DNA of 31,909 nt from Acanthaster planci (taxonomy: Eukaryota; Echinodermata; Asteroidea; Valvatida; Acanthasteridae), in assembly GCF_001949145.1 (NCBI RefSeq), contig NW_019091450.1, forward strand, positions 1,442,660-1,474,568. Reading direction: 5' to 3'. The notes under the pieces are model-generated. The model did no database searches and was not told the origin of the DNA. It saw only the letters and a list, made by a program, of their open reading frames with translations. Numbering within the stretch: position 1 is the stretch's first letter; each line of letters begins with the position of its first letter. A program made the position numbers and the translations under genes. Shown here one piece after another: positions 20,761-31,909 of the stretch.

Positions 20761-23700
20761 GATGCAAACGTGCATGAACAAGGATGAGGTATTGGCAATG
20801 TTTAGCGCATGTACATATGCACCAACTGGCTGTGAAGGCACTTTTGTTTTTACTGTGACAGTACGAGTGTAAACGAGCTGCAGAGCTTGGTGTATGGCCA
20901 ATTTGCTTTAGTTGGCTATGTTTGTCCGGCTTGAGCTGACATCACCATGCGTCTCTCTGGTTCAAACATCTGCAAGACTTTTCACCAGTGTATGATGCAT
21001 TCGTGAGGTAGGGTGAGGTGACATTTGGTGAGCAAATCTTTGAGATTGCTCAGCTTGTTTATTGTGAGTTTTATTTCTAAGAGATACCATACAACCACCA
21101 AAAATGAAAGTTAGAACTACATGTAGCTATAATGCAAGTTCAAGTTCATCTGGACTCCAAAACCTCACCTTCCCAGATCTTTCTAAATCCATCATGAGAT
21201 TTTTGAGAGGATGTTGCAGAAGAGCGGAAAGGTACGGTACTCTGTGTGTGGTGTTACTTTTACACAGTGGATGACGCTCTCTCGAGTTAGAGGAAGAAAT
21301 GCCTTGTGTCTCCTACACAGTGTTAATTTTGGATTCAACATACATGTAAAATTCTGCTAAGCAATATTTTTGTTATTTTACAATAAGCTGGAAATGGCGC
21401 AGCGATAGAACTTTCCTAACCACTGTAGAGGACACGCCACGCATACTTAATACTGAGAAGAGCAGGTGATGGAAGAAAGGGCAGCACCATGGAAAAGACT
21501 GGACAAGCAATATCTCTTGTCAAGCGAAGATGACTTCTAATGTGGACCATCTCTCATCCCTTGTTTTACTGGCCAATGCTTAGCAATGTACATGTACTGG
21601 TAACAGCCCAAGTCGGCAACCCTTTCCCCTCTGGAGTGATGAAGGTTTCCTTTGCCATTGACAAAAAACCAAAGTTTGAGAGAACGGCCAAAATACAGAG
21701 GCACTTCATAAGCAAAAGTCATGTTGCTGTGCTGAAGCACAAAGAAGAATAGCTACATGGCTACGACATGGACGGCGACTGGTAAAGGAACCGAGGCAGT
21801 AACCATCAGACCGATAACCTTACGCACTGCTCATTGTTTGCTCCATAACACTTGACAATGTTTTCACAAAGAGTTTCTCACTCTCACGCACATTCACCTA
21901 CATGTGCACTGTATGCGCAGGATAAAAACTAACTCCTTCGGCACCTTGTCGAAATGCCTTAATGTCAGTGTCAATTTTATTTGGCATTTCATTTCTGACC
22001 CATCACTCACAATGGGCACATGCAAGATGTTTGAAACATGCAGCGTACACCTGCACCAATTGATTGCCAATAATATGCTACTCACACCAGCACCTGTGAT
22101 AGCCAGTAATCCATAGTAAACAAACACTGACTGCTTTTCAGGGTGGGGTTGCCATGGTAGAGTCCACATTCAAGTTTATGATTAAATAGTAAAATTAATG
22201 GATGCCATCTGAGAGGTCTTGTTTGATCACGAGATCGAAACTGTTGGTGAAGTGGTATAATAATAAATTTTTTTACACTCATGGAATGCAGAAAATGTTT
22301 TTTACACCTCCAACACCTCTCAGTCAGTTGTTCTACTTTTGCACTCAATGGAATAGTCCAATGGCTGAATACAGAGGCCTGTTTTTGCCTTAATGCCATT
22401 TTGTTACTTAGCCACATTATACAGTACATGTAAGTATTCATACTATTCAGAAGAAAAGCCAAGCTACGTAATTATGGACCCCCTGGCACTCTGTGTGACC
22501 ACTCATTACAGTTCCACTGTGCATGTACGTTGTACTGTTTACACACAATTCACCCAACTAATTTTCATCGGTATGTGCACAAAACACTAGTGTGTTTACA
22601 CAGATGACTGGCACACAGAGCGGCAATGAGGTTGAAGTAAATGTACAGTTTGTACATGTCCTGCATTGCAGCTGCACAGCCAACAGTAAAAGGACACAGA
22701 AAACTCAAGCACGACACAGCGGCGCATGGAAAGACTGAAGAGTTTAATGTAGCACAGGGAGATGTGTTACAGTAAAATTCAGTTAGAGCATTATGAAAAC
22801 TAACATGAATGGCCCTAAAAATGATGGTTGGGGTTCGCAACATGTTGGAACAAGGTTAATGACAGATAAGTAATGTGATGTCTATAGAAACTGTGCATGG
22901 CAGCCATCTTTCCAGAAGCTGCTTTTGTTCCACAGGGATCCACATGGGTAGACCTTTTGTGCATCCTCCATACCAAAAGCACTACTGGAAAGAAAGCTGC
23001 TGTGAAAAGCCTCTGTAAGATCAAGAAATGCAAGACCTATACTATCCTGGTTGAGAGCTCTACGGTAGATTAATGAGTCAGTTATTTCCCTGGGACAGTC
23101 CCGTTTCTGTAAAGTCAGAGCTATACCAAGTCCCTTTGTGAGTACACAAAGTATACCGAAGCAGAAGGTGTTCTAGTTGGAGTTCTGCTCAGCACGGTGA
23201 GGCCAGAGTGCTTGTATGAGCCACAACCAAATTACATGGCTGTGGCTTGAAATAATGCATGTGTGAAGTAAGCACAGAGCCACTAATTGACAGCTTGCAC
23301 AGGCCTAGAACATTTGGTAAATGGGTAGGAGTCACAAGGCAGAAGCTGAGAATGCCCAAGTACAGTGTACTTGTTAAAGGATGAGCATTTAAATTCAAGT
23401 CCTTTTGCCCGTGACTGTACATTTTATAGATAGGCTCATCAAACTGCAAGTCCAGAAACTAAACTCCATTCAAGGGCACACATTTACATGAAAAAAACTT
23501 TATCTCTTAGTCTGGGGGTCCAAACGAACCACCATAATAAACATGTCACTACATGTAAACTGCAAAAGCAAGACGGACTTAACATATTACAAAATAACTA
23601 CTGTGATTTACATGTACATGAATATAGGCATTGGGAATTATTAACTTTCACCCCAAAACATAACCAAAATCTGTGATATCAAATCAAACATTCCACACTG

Positions 23701-23849
23701 GGAGCATACATCTCACAGCAAACATTTTCTAAACAAACCAGTAGTATTGCATTCCAAATAAACTGGCATCATGGATCATACAGGTTTGGTAAGCAATCCC
23801 TGCCATTTCTACAGCATGCTCGACTTAGAAGGCTCTTTTGAAAACTCAC

Positions 23850-23916
23850 CGGTTTATCGGTACAGCTACCGTGCCCCCAATCTTTACACCACCACCGATG
23901 TTTCCTCTGGTGTGGC
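23850..23916 (-). CDS. Probable small sialyltransferase stem exon (67 bp)
   Basis: The segment has a textbook acceptor (ccttttgttatccctcttcag) and donor (ACCG|gtgagt). In the frame that joins exon 19444-19563 (two bases CG plus C make Arg) it reads HTRGNIGGGVKIGGTVAVPIN, given here as HTRGNIGGGV then KIGGTVAVPIN. The Gly-rich composition is compatible with a flexible stem. Another open frame (PHQRKHRWWCKDWGHG) leaves in phase 0 and would run the next exon into a stop, so I reject it. The exon enters with two bases (GC), matching the single base left by 28126-28179. Confidence 0.6.
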
Positions 23917-26900
23917 CTGAAGAGGGATAACAAAAGGGAAAAACAAATCATCAAAATGACCATGTGCAAGAGCAGACTAGCAAAAACACTGAGCAAGACT
24001 GTTAGCCTCTTTATGCAGGTAGCAACAATACAAGGTTTGAAACACTTGGGCGTGGTTATTATACACAACCATGTGTAGCTTTAACCTGTTAAAGGGCACG
24101 TATGGATAAGGTGCAAAGTTGGTGCGCACACAAGATTGGAAACATGGTCCATTCTTGTCCAACAGTGCCAATGGATTGGGTGGGGTCCTTAGTTTAAAAG
24201 TCTTGTTTCAGACCAACGGGAGGGGGGTCGCTCCTCAAATCAAATAGACTAGAAGACGGGTGAAAGATGCGAAAGCGTTGATCTTGGCTGAGTGCAAATA
24301 TGTGTACTGCACTGCTCACCTGTGGAATCTGGAGGCTTTGTTATTCAAAATAAAAGCTGCATCTTTTAGCACACTTGATTAGTTTTCTTGCGCAAAAAGA
24401 CTGTGTTTAGATTTGTTTGCCTCCTGTCTGCCAGCATCTGCTAACCCAAAATATCTTCCTACTTCTGCTGCTTTTTCTACCAGGTTACAAAAAGAAAGCT
24501 TGATTTGATAGTGTGTTGTAAGATCCTGAAACTATCCATCATCCTACACCATCTGTTTGTTGACTGTCATTTCGTTTAAATAAAGATATCATGATACCGA
24601 CACGGTACTTTGTACCTACATCCCTCCGGTGTGTTTGTTTTGGGGGCCTGTTGAGGAAAAAAATTCTTCCCAGACAGTTACAAAAGGAAAAATAAAATCC
24701 AATGACTGAATGTTTGTACACACTTGCACGTGTGTGTACCAGTATGCACAGCTGGTTTACGACTGGACACCTGCATGTGTAAACGGGGCACTGCATACCA
24801 GTATCTCCAACTGTCTCACTTGCAACATTTTAAAATGTTCTAGTGTTCAACTTTAACAATTTTTCTTTCGTCAAAACAAAAAACCCGAAACCGAACATTA
24901 AATACTTAAAAGGACAGCAAACTGACAGAGCAGAACAAAACAAAAGATTTTATGTACATTAATTTTCACTAAAATTTGGAATGGTAAAATATTAAAATTC
25001 AGCCTAAAACACATGCTTACATGTACATGTCCTGTACCAAGTGAGCACACACATGTTCATATCAACCCCTTATAATGTGCTATTCTACCGGTAACTCAAC
25101 GCACAGCCGCAAACTTTCCTGTAAATTGAAAGGTGGCGCATTTGGGCGCATCAGCCCCCATATTATCTTTTACTGCGTGCCAAGCTTGCTTGAAGATTGA
25201 GTGAGTCGTTATCACGCTTGTGCTCATGGAACACAAAATAATGTACATGTAATGGGCCTTCAGCCTTGTGGTATACGGGACACAGACGCACTACACGGAC
25301 ATTACTTCACGTTCCACTCACACTCGTGTGATAATTGATAATGTGCACTCACTTATTTTTAATGTTCACATAGTTGAAGGGGGGGAACAGGACTGAGAAT
25401 TACAATTACAATGGGCAGGAATAGACTTATGGACATATATATACAATGTACATGTAAGTAGACAACGGTACAGTTCATCAGTACTATGCCATTTTCTTTT
25501 AAGATACCGAAGTTTTTAACTTCTGGTGAACAGCTGGTATAGTATAAAATGGCATTCAAAGCTCTTCCACAGTTTTGCTTTCAGATATCACTTTCAAACC
25601 ACAGAGTCATACTCCTTAATTAGAAATTTAATCTGTTTTTCACTGCCATCCAGCTAATACCAATTAATGATACGAGATCCGAGGACGATTATCTGACGAA
25701 GTGCAGGGACATGTGACCAGACTCCCAGCTCTTTATTTGCACACTCACATATCCAGCAGGTCTGCACTCCAGAGGGAAATTAAGTGCCCTCAAAAATTAA
25801 ACCCAGCCAGAGCCAGTGAAACGGAATGGAGGTTGTCCCACGAGGGGGGAGTGCTTCATGACAAAAAAGAGGAAAAAAAATCAAACATTCCACAATTCCT
25901 CCCCTACCATCAAAAAGGCCTTCGGAGAATGCCCAAGCACAATGTCAATATTCATTATCTCGTCTTCATGAGTCAATGTTGAATACAGGGTCACATCTCG
26001 CCAAATGGTAAAGTAAGTTGGAACACACTGGGACCTCAAATTCAGGTCAGTTAAATGGGAATCTAAAACAGCAGTATCCTGCTCAAAATTGAGTACGCTC
26101 AATGGTATCAAGTTGGCTGGTGGGAAAACTACCAAAAAGAATGGAGTTCATGAATAGCGTGATAAAGACAATGTACACAGTCTCACTGGCATTTGAGAAT
26201 ACTCAAAAAAGGCCTGGTCCCATTTTTTTTCTCCATTGAACATGGCAAGTGATCTTTACAATGTCCTTAATGGGCTAAGGAAGAGCATTTCCCACATTAT
26301 TGGATCCTGCAGATGGTGACATTCACTATTAACAGGGGATATAGCCCACCAAGATGGTTAAACCTACTTCCATGGCAGATTTTACTTGAAGAAAAATTTC
26401 CTTATAAATAGAGTGGACCACTTGCAGCCATCCTCAATTCAATCGAACCACATTTTGAATCACACCTTATTCATAAAGATACATGAAGTCATGACATTAA
26501 AGTCTTTGAAGATATATTCCTTATGGTACATGTATGTTGTCATTTTGAAGAAAATGCTTAGCACAGAAACACATTAAAGAAAAACAGTACATACATGTAA
26601 CTCTAAGCGTACATGTGCATATCACAAATGCTGTCAAGGACTATACAAAAAGCCACACGCAGCTAATTTCCACCGTGGCCAACAGAGTGGTAAAATGGGT
26701 TATCTACTCTACACATTTCCAGTGGAAATTTTCTGCAACCTTTCATATAGCACAGAGAGCAAAATCAGCATGGAGTTCAAAATACACATACACACTTGCA
26801 AACATCAAGTATAGGTTCACAAGCAAAAATCACTAATTGATTAGGAATGAGAACAAATAGAAACAGAGCAGAGTGATATGATTTTTTGTGAGCCTGAAAT

Positions 26901-28125
26901 TCTGTACGCAAATATGAACTGAGCTAATGTGAACATGCTAGTCCATGTTATTGAATCCTTGCAAATACAAGATGTTCATACGTACCATTTGGGAAACAAG
27001 GCAAAATGGATGCCCGTAAATTCAAAAGCAGATAGTTTTTAATGAGTGTGTGTAGTAGATGTATGGTTGATTATTTCAGAAAGGGGAGGTACACATTTCT
27101 CCTCATGTTATCGTCAGACGAATAACTGCAATTCAAGTGTACGGTTCCCTTCCTCAAAGGTCAAAAAACTGAACTGCAGTCAGGGTTCTGCTTTTCCTTT
27201 CCACTTCTTTTTGAGGTTGCTGATTTTGTAATTATCTTCAAGCCTTGCCCTGTCCATTTCAATTAATGTGGCAAACAGTGTCATGAGTTCAGATCATTTA
27301 AGCAAGGCGGGATGGGAAGATTACCATGCACATGCAACTATTTGCAGACACACATGGGGTCTAACAAAAAATCACACTCATGCGATGGTGGTGCGATGAG
27401 CACATTTGGCACAAGACTCCTGGTGAGTAGGTCCTAGTACTGCTGATATTCAGTTTAAGTCACTCTTTCAGTCAGGCACCCTTATCGTTCTACTTGTTTT
27501 CTAGCCTAAGAACCTGTGCAAATTTATCAATCGCACAGAGACTGCATGCAAATGCAGGTAGCATGCCAACGTGTGCGAAATAACACACCTAAAAATGTAA
27601 ACCAACATATGAAAATGTGTGCAAAGTCATGTAGATTGCGGAAATCGCGGACATTTGACTCGTGGGAAAAACCAAGATTTCCACATTTGAAATGTCCACA
27701 TTCATTGACAATTACAACATTTCCAGTTTGAGACTTGTGGTTTCCACATACCGTGGGTCGAACCACGAAGTGATGCACAGGATACTGTGGGCACACTACA
27801 CTGTATGAAGACCACAGACAGACTTTGCAAAGCCAATACCTCAGTGCATGGTGGGGCAACTATAGAGAGTACATATAGACCTCTGCATGTACATTGTAAA
27901 TGATACATGATACATCATTTCATGGTGCAGCCAACAGTGTGTGGAAAAAAAAAATTCACGGACAAGCGTAATATACCGGTGGAGTTTGTAACTGACATCA
28001 AAATGCATTGACCTTTTCCTTGAGCTACATACATGTGCATGTACAAGTTACAGCAGTACCAAAACCTACATGTACTTTCACACCAAAAAAAAAAAAAAAC
28101 AGAAAAATTCTTGCGATTCCATCAC
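23917..28125 (-). other. Intron between stem exons
   Basis: The 4.2-kb stretch has no supported constitutive exon. It has a splice-flanked open segment at 25908-26062 (minus) that does not fit the phase of the gene. The rest is AT-rich, with short A/T runs and TACATGTA palindromes. Confidence 0.5.
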
Positions 28126-28179
28126 CTGGTCCTGAGTCCACCTCTGGCTTGGTTCCAGCACATAACTGGTCATGATTCC
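28126..28179 (-). CDS. Possible sialyltransferase stem microexon (54 bp)
   Basis: The 54-bp segment lies between acceptor tgtttctcatgctgtag and donor CCAG|gtgatg. In the frame that joins exon 23850-23916 (one base plus GC makes Gly) it encodes NHDQLCAGTKPEVDSGPG. Because its length is a multiple of three it could be skipped without changing the downstream frame. The composition (Gly, Pro, acidic) suits a stem. There is no family signature; the support is splice sites plus phase agreement only. A second frame (GIMTSYVLEPSQRW) is also open but does not match the downstream phase. Confidence 0.42.
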
Positions 28180-29585
28180 CTACAGCATGAGAAACAATTG
28201 CCAACAACATCATAGGATGAGAAAATGGCATACCATACATAATGACTACAGTGCACACATGAATCATGCAATTAATGCCCCAAAACACAAGGGATGCAAA
28301 ATGCATTTACAGCAAGTTGTCTGCCATGCACAAAACACTTGTGTCACTGTCACTTGCAAACAAACTTATTTCATAGGCAGTTTTTGATAATTTGATGTAC
28401 ATGTAGACTTATGTTTTTTCGCACTTGTTTCATGGTTTAACAGAACACCAGCAGTATTGGTTGCATTTACATGTACAAATATCTAACGAGAAAAGAAATT
28501 TCTTTTAAACTACACTAGGAAATCTGAACTGAGCGAATTCCTTATAAAGACCACCTGAGCACAACACGAGTACACATGTACATGTGTTGCCATGTGCTAT
28601 TCATAAAAAGGTCAACAGACAACGTCTCCGGTGGTGTCAAATGCAGCAGATCAAGATACGTTGTGTAAAATTAGGGTCGAAATGTCACCTTACATGGACA
28701 CTGCTCCTGGGCCGATATCGGCTGAGTTACATTTGTACATCCTGAACACTCCATTTCGAGTACAGTTGCTCAATGGCACAATCCCCAGGGTGAAAAGGGA
28801 GCTGAGATGGTTTCAGGAATGTTCAGATGATGTGAGTCCAATGTACAGGGATAATGAGAATAAACACATAGAGGTATTCCGTGATATGCGCTATACAAGA
28901 ACTGACTACTATTACCATTATGTATGTGTACATGTACATGTACTCTCGTCTGTAGGCCTACATGTACATGTACTGGCATGAGGCAATGGAGTTGTAAGTG
29001 GACACGTACCTTACATATGTATATGAGCATGTTCCATGCAACGTGCATCAAATAAATGCTGAACACATTTCTACCTGCATGTACAGTGGGCCTACCTCTG
29101 CTTTAATGTGCATGTGCTTAGAAATTTTTTTTGGGGGGGACGGTGCAAAGTGTCTCCTTTCGTGCATGCAGATACAAAGAGAACACCTCCCCCCAAAACA
29201 ATATTTGACTCCCTACCCCCCCAAAAAAAAACATCAACTCTCTCTCCCACCAAAAAAAAAATTCAATTAAAGGAAAAGTATTTTACACGCAACTCCAGAT
29301 GAGGACAGTGAAACCCAATTATTTAACCAGTGTCAACCAATTCAGGTCATGTTTACAACTCGGTCTTGGTTTGTACTTCATTCCCAAAATACATGCAAAG
29401 GCAGGAATTGAAATGCAATCTGACCGAATGAGAGCCAAGAAAAATTAGAAACAAAGTCTAGTGTATCACAGGTGCAGCTGCGGGAGGCAGGAAACAAGCC
29501 TGTTTGTTTTTCCTACACTCTTGAGTGTGGCAGGATTGCTGACAGCAATTACATTCATGTGCAGGTGTACATGTAAATCCACCAC
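28180..29585 (-). other. Putative intron between the two most upstream stem exons
   Basis: It contains a plus-strand open frame (28631-28981) with no recognisable domain, whose end is made of TACATG repeats, and poly-A/poly-C blocks at 29124-29265 (T8G7 opposite C7A9) that could fold as a hairpin. No gene is supported. Confidence 0.4.
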
Positions 29586-29641
29586 CAGTTCCAAGTATGC
29601 CATCTGGCCCCGAAGAAGCTGTTACCAAATTTGTCTTTATT
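29586..29641 (-). CDS. Tentative most-upstream stem exon
   Basis: The 56-bp segment lies between a gtgtttcccag acceptor and a weak GTG donor (ACTG|gtggtg; a second option is three bases further on with the same phase). It encodes IKTNLVTASSGPDGILGT and leaves one base, which joins the GG of 28126-28179 to make Gly. The Gly/Ser/Pro character continues that of the next exons. The donor is poor and the segment short, so this could easily be chance. An exon carrying the signal anchor would still have to lie upstream, beyond the window or unseen. Confidence 0.28.
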
Positions 29642-30382
29642 CTGGGAAACACTACATGTACTTATTAAAGTTACCCTCAACTTCACATTTTTCCCTCATT
29701 ACTTGTTACAAACAAAATAACAAAAACGTCTTTTTGACAACCCTTTCTGTCAACAGTCAAGAAAAAGTCTTTCCAAATAAACCAAAACACAAAAACTAAA
29801 CAAATATCTCCTCAATGGAAGGGCAAGAGTCGCCCAAAGGTCATATTTTGCCAAGCAATCCTCACTCCGTAGTCCCGTCTGCACCCTTTGCAATTTTGTT
29901 CAAATCCACAAGAATATAATTTCCAGGAATTCAGCTGAAGTTCCTGAACTTAAAATCGGTGCCATTGCTGTAAGAACAGTTTCCTTGTATGGCAAAGAAA
30001 GATAAGGTTAACTAAATATATCAACAAGACAAGCCTCTTTAATTTTGATTGAATTCACATACCACGAATTTCATTTCCTGGTACTGGACACTGACTGGCA
30101 CCACAGAAAATAAAAGGAACTCTACCAAGTAGGTTTGATCCTACTGTAAGTGCATACGGTCTGGAATTCAGGAAACTGAAGCAATTTTACCTTGGAACAA
30201 TGGACTTTTACAGAATAGGCATGTTCACGTACATATCTAAGTAAGATGCATTACACCAGAAGGGTGCAGTGTCCCAATTCAAGGAAAATTCTCCTGCCAG
30301 GCCGAGGCGCACAAAAAATACCCCCCAGAGATTGTTTCGAAAAGAGGGGTCTGTTTGGGCCAAGAAATGGTGAGTTTGTTTC

Positions 30383-30540
30383 TGCATGCAATTGGGGACC
30401 CTGAACAATAGAGGACAATAAGGTCCCCGATTGACAGAGGGTCCCCGATTGACAACTGTGTACAGAACATATGGGTGGTCTTCTAAAAAACATAAAGTAC
30501 AAACAATAGAGGAACAATAGGGGGTCCCCAGTTGCAAGCA
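30383..30540. repeat. Nested inverted and direct repeats
   Basis: An 18-bp arm TGCATGCAATTGGGGACC (30383-30400) is matched inverted at 30523-30540 (16 of 18). Inside, GGTCCCCGATTGACA occurs twice, about 19 bp apart (near 30422 and 30440), and AACAATAGAGG(A)ACAATA recurs near 30404 and 30502. No open frame of note. Confidence 0.6.
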
Positions 30541-31665
30541 AATATACACTTCTGTGTGTGTGTGTACTGGTACAGTGAATAATAAATTTCCAGTACAAAA
30601 TTCTGTATTGTCTTGTGAACACCTATCCACCTGCAGTACATATAATACGCAGTCACCTTAAGTGGATCATAATTCTGCTATTTTTGGACAAGGACAAAAA
30701 AGAGACTATAAAAGGTCACTAGATACATTAACATGTACAAGTTTATACCAGTACACAAAAGTGTGCGATGCATTAGCAAGGATGCTGGCCAATTATTACA
30801 TGCGCATGTACGCTGAACGTAATTGAACTGACACAATGCCTGGTCTCTTTATTGCTGATGATCTTGCTTCACCAAATTGTCTTCATGTAACTGGTTCACA
30901 GTGAATCAAAGGTCCGCATGCAATGTAAAAATTAGAAAGCCAAATGCCACACCGGCCTATTTCACATGCAGAACTACATGCCGGTACATTCCCATGTGCA
31001 AAAAAACCCAACTTATGTCACATGCAAAAAAACAGTACACTTTAGCAAGGCACATAACTGCGGCAATACGGTACCATTCCAGCGGCGATAGTGGAGGTCT
31101 TAATTGCATGTTTACTAGAACATGTGATATAGAGATTTTTCATATGACATAACCAGACGGGCAAAGGCATTTCAGGGTAACCACCATGTCTGTGGAGGCA
31201 CGTACTTTTCAAATGTGTGTATTGCTACAGGCAAATTCATGTACACAAGAATGTCAAGAGACTTTGAAGACGCACACGCTTCCATGGATACACCTGTGTA
31301 AATTTAACGCTGACCGTCAAAAACCATGACTCAAAATCCTCTCTATTTGTTGTAACCAAAAATCAACAACATAAACCCCCACCTCCAAAACACGTTAATT
31401 TCCAGCATTAACTGTCGTTTTGCATGTGTATCCGATCACATCATTTGGGTAGTTCACAATACAAAATAATACGCTATGTATGTACAACTTATTTTGAGTG
31501 AAAATAGGGTTGATGTAGATTCAGAATTCGTCCACAGGAGAAGAGATAAAAATGTCTGACCGTATGTTTGAAAATATCATGAGTTAACTTAAAAAACATG
31601 TTCTCAAGTTCTTTCTGATCCCAAGAAAGAACCTGGTAACATGCCCAGCCCAGGAGGCACGTCCT

Positions 31666-31909
31666 CCCCCCAGCGGATGCCTGTGTCCCCCCTCCCCCGT
31701 GCCCCCTCATTTGAATCTTTGAATAATATCTGTTGTAATGCAGCTGCAGCTTACTTTCATGTGGTGTCCCCTTGTGTGCATCCCAGATGCCCCCCCGCAG
31801 ATGCCTGTGCCCCCCTTACCCACGTGCCCCCCTTACCCACGTGCCCCCCTTACCCGCGTGCCCCCCATTCAAAATCTTTGAATAATATCTGTTGTAATAC
31901 AGCTGCAGC
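31666..31909. repeat. C-rich tandem repeat running off the window
   Basis: The unit, CCCCCC(A)GC(G/A)GATGCCTGTG, then a C-rich stretch, CTTTGAATAATATCTG and GTAAT(G/A)CAGCTGCAGC, is present twice. The head spacing is about 124 bp and the tail spacing 159 bp. The second unit is longer because it contains extra 17-bp GTGCCCCCCTTACCCAC copies. The array is cut by the end of the window. Confidence 0.85.

Larger units (their letters stand above)
19564..23849 (-). other. Intron between stem exons
   Basis: The 4.3-kb stretch contains no supported gene. Its left part (about 19858-20760) is a degenerate purine-rich tract with frequent GGTTAGGAT/GGGATTAGA-like words, and it includes the 22-bp array at 20571-20657. 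The remainder is AT-rich, with scattered TACATGTA palindromes. Confidence 0.6.
6527..29641 (-). other. Gene span: ST3Gal-family (GM3 synthase-like) alpha-2,3-sialyltransferase, 5'-incomplete
   Basis: This is a split minus-strand gene of at least ten exons spanning about 23 kb. ST3Gal enzymes are Golgi type II membrane proteins that transfer sialic acid from CMP-sialic acid to the 3-OH of a terminal galactose. The chained exons encode about 383 residues: a Gly/Pro/Lys-rich stem (about 1-100), a neck with a PPF motif and LPFPFG (about 100-131), an uncertain linker (131-159), motif L (from about 162), motif S (about 303-325), motif III HYYD and motif VS H-S-V-D-K-E. The pair of Cys expected to form the family disulfide is present, in RCVIVG and FCDEV. 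The run KNVPT, the LCDEV-like and GFGYD segments, PLHYYD and the C-terminal DLTGG most resemble ST3GAL5, which makes GM3 from lactosylceramide. The tract MRMCYPESA also recalls ST3GAL4/6, so the substrate is inferred. The signal anchor and start codon are not seen here. Confidence 0.9.
29642..31909. other. Sequence upstream of the last recognised exon
   Basis: I see no signal-anchor exon, start codon context or promoter for the sialyltransferase here. The stretch holds an inverted/direct repeat complex (30383-30540) and the tandem repeat at the right edge. It is most simply a further intron. Confidence 0.4.

Noticed and set aside
23769-24068. Minus-strand frame with a strong hydrophobic segment (LTVLLSVFASLLLHMV) followed by RPHQRKHRWW, considered as the signal anchor of the sialyltransferase
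   Set aside because: Part of the hydrophobic run is the polypyrimidine tract of the exon 23850-23916 acceptor, and this frame leaves the donor in phase 0, which sends the next exon (19444-19563) into a TAG.
27755-27775. GGGTCGAACCAC, resembling a tRNA B box
   Set aside because: No A box or cloverleaf could be drawn around it.
28631-28981. Plus-strand 116-residue frame
   Set aside because: No recognisable domain; its C-terminal part (VCVHVHVLS, LHVHVLA) is translated TACATG repeat.
28996-29302. Plus-strand frames rich in PPKKK
   Set aside because: Produced by poly-C/poly-A blocks at 29190-29265.
30208-30630. Minus-strand 140-residue frame
   Set aside because: Overlaps the nested repeat complex at 30383-30540, has two alternative open frames and no family match.

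Overview
This window is animal nuclear DNA that is almost entirely intronic or intergenic. It is AT-rich, full of degenerate mobile-element debris and short tandem arrays, and strewn with the palindrome-rich string (TACATG)n. There are no long open frames, operons, rRNA, tRNA or CRISPR. The one recognisable host gene is an intron-rich sialyltransferase of the ST3Gal family. Together with the repeat style and a relic of a eukaryotic tyrosine-recombinase element, this suggests an invertebrate deuterostome such as an echinoderm, hemichordate or cephalochordate. The taxon is an inference; the sequence alone does not settle it.

The gene lies on the minus strand and reads from high to low coordinates. 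Ten exons with matching splice phases can be chained: 29586-29641, 28126-28179, 23850-23916, 19444-19563, 12657-12751, 10116-10200, 9494-9589, 8953-9139, 8141-8287 and 6527-6772 (stop). The last four carry the catalytic domain, with sialyl motifs L, S, III and VS, and are secure. The 12657 and 19444 exons are strongly supported by splice sites and phase. The remaining stem exons are progressively less certain. The chain gives about 383 residues ending at a stop. The cytoplasmic tail, transmembrane anchor, start codon and promoter were not found and probably lie beyond base 31909. The closest match by motif memory is ST3GAL5 (lactosylceramide alpha-2,3-sialyltransferase, GM3 synthase).

Region by region: 1-6526 is the 3' flank or UTR, with a hairpin element (1282-1439) and copy 1 of a dispersed repeat (about 1558-2130). 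6527-12751 holds the catalytic and neck exons. Their introns contain a 33-34 bp minisatellite (6931-7246), a degenerate TTGGG tract (8347-8760), two transposon-end-like fragments and copy 2 of the dispersed repeat (about 11605-12220). The 6.7 kb intron 12752-19443 contains a GTTT/GGGG array, two TIR elements (15430-15659 and 18397-18790), a 20-bp array (16285-16526) and a dead tyrosine-recombinase gene on the plus strand (16929-17868). 19564-29585 is intron sequence broken by two short stem exons. 29642-31909 is probably upstream intron and ends inside a C-rich tandem repeat.

I found no new multi-gene system. The points most worth checking are the unusual small-exon stem of the sialyltransferase, the recombinase relic, the two MITE-like elements, and the comparison of the two dispersed-repeat copies, which shows ACATGT-type palindromes gained in one copy.
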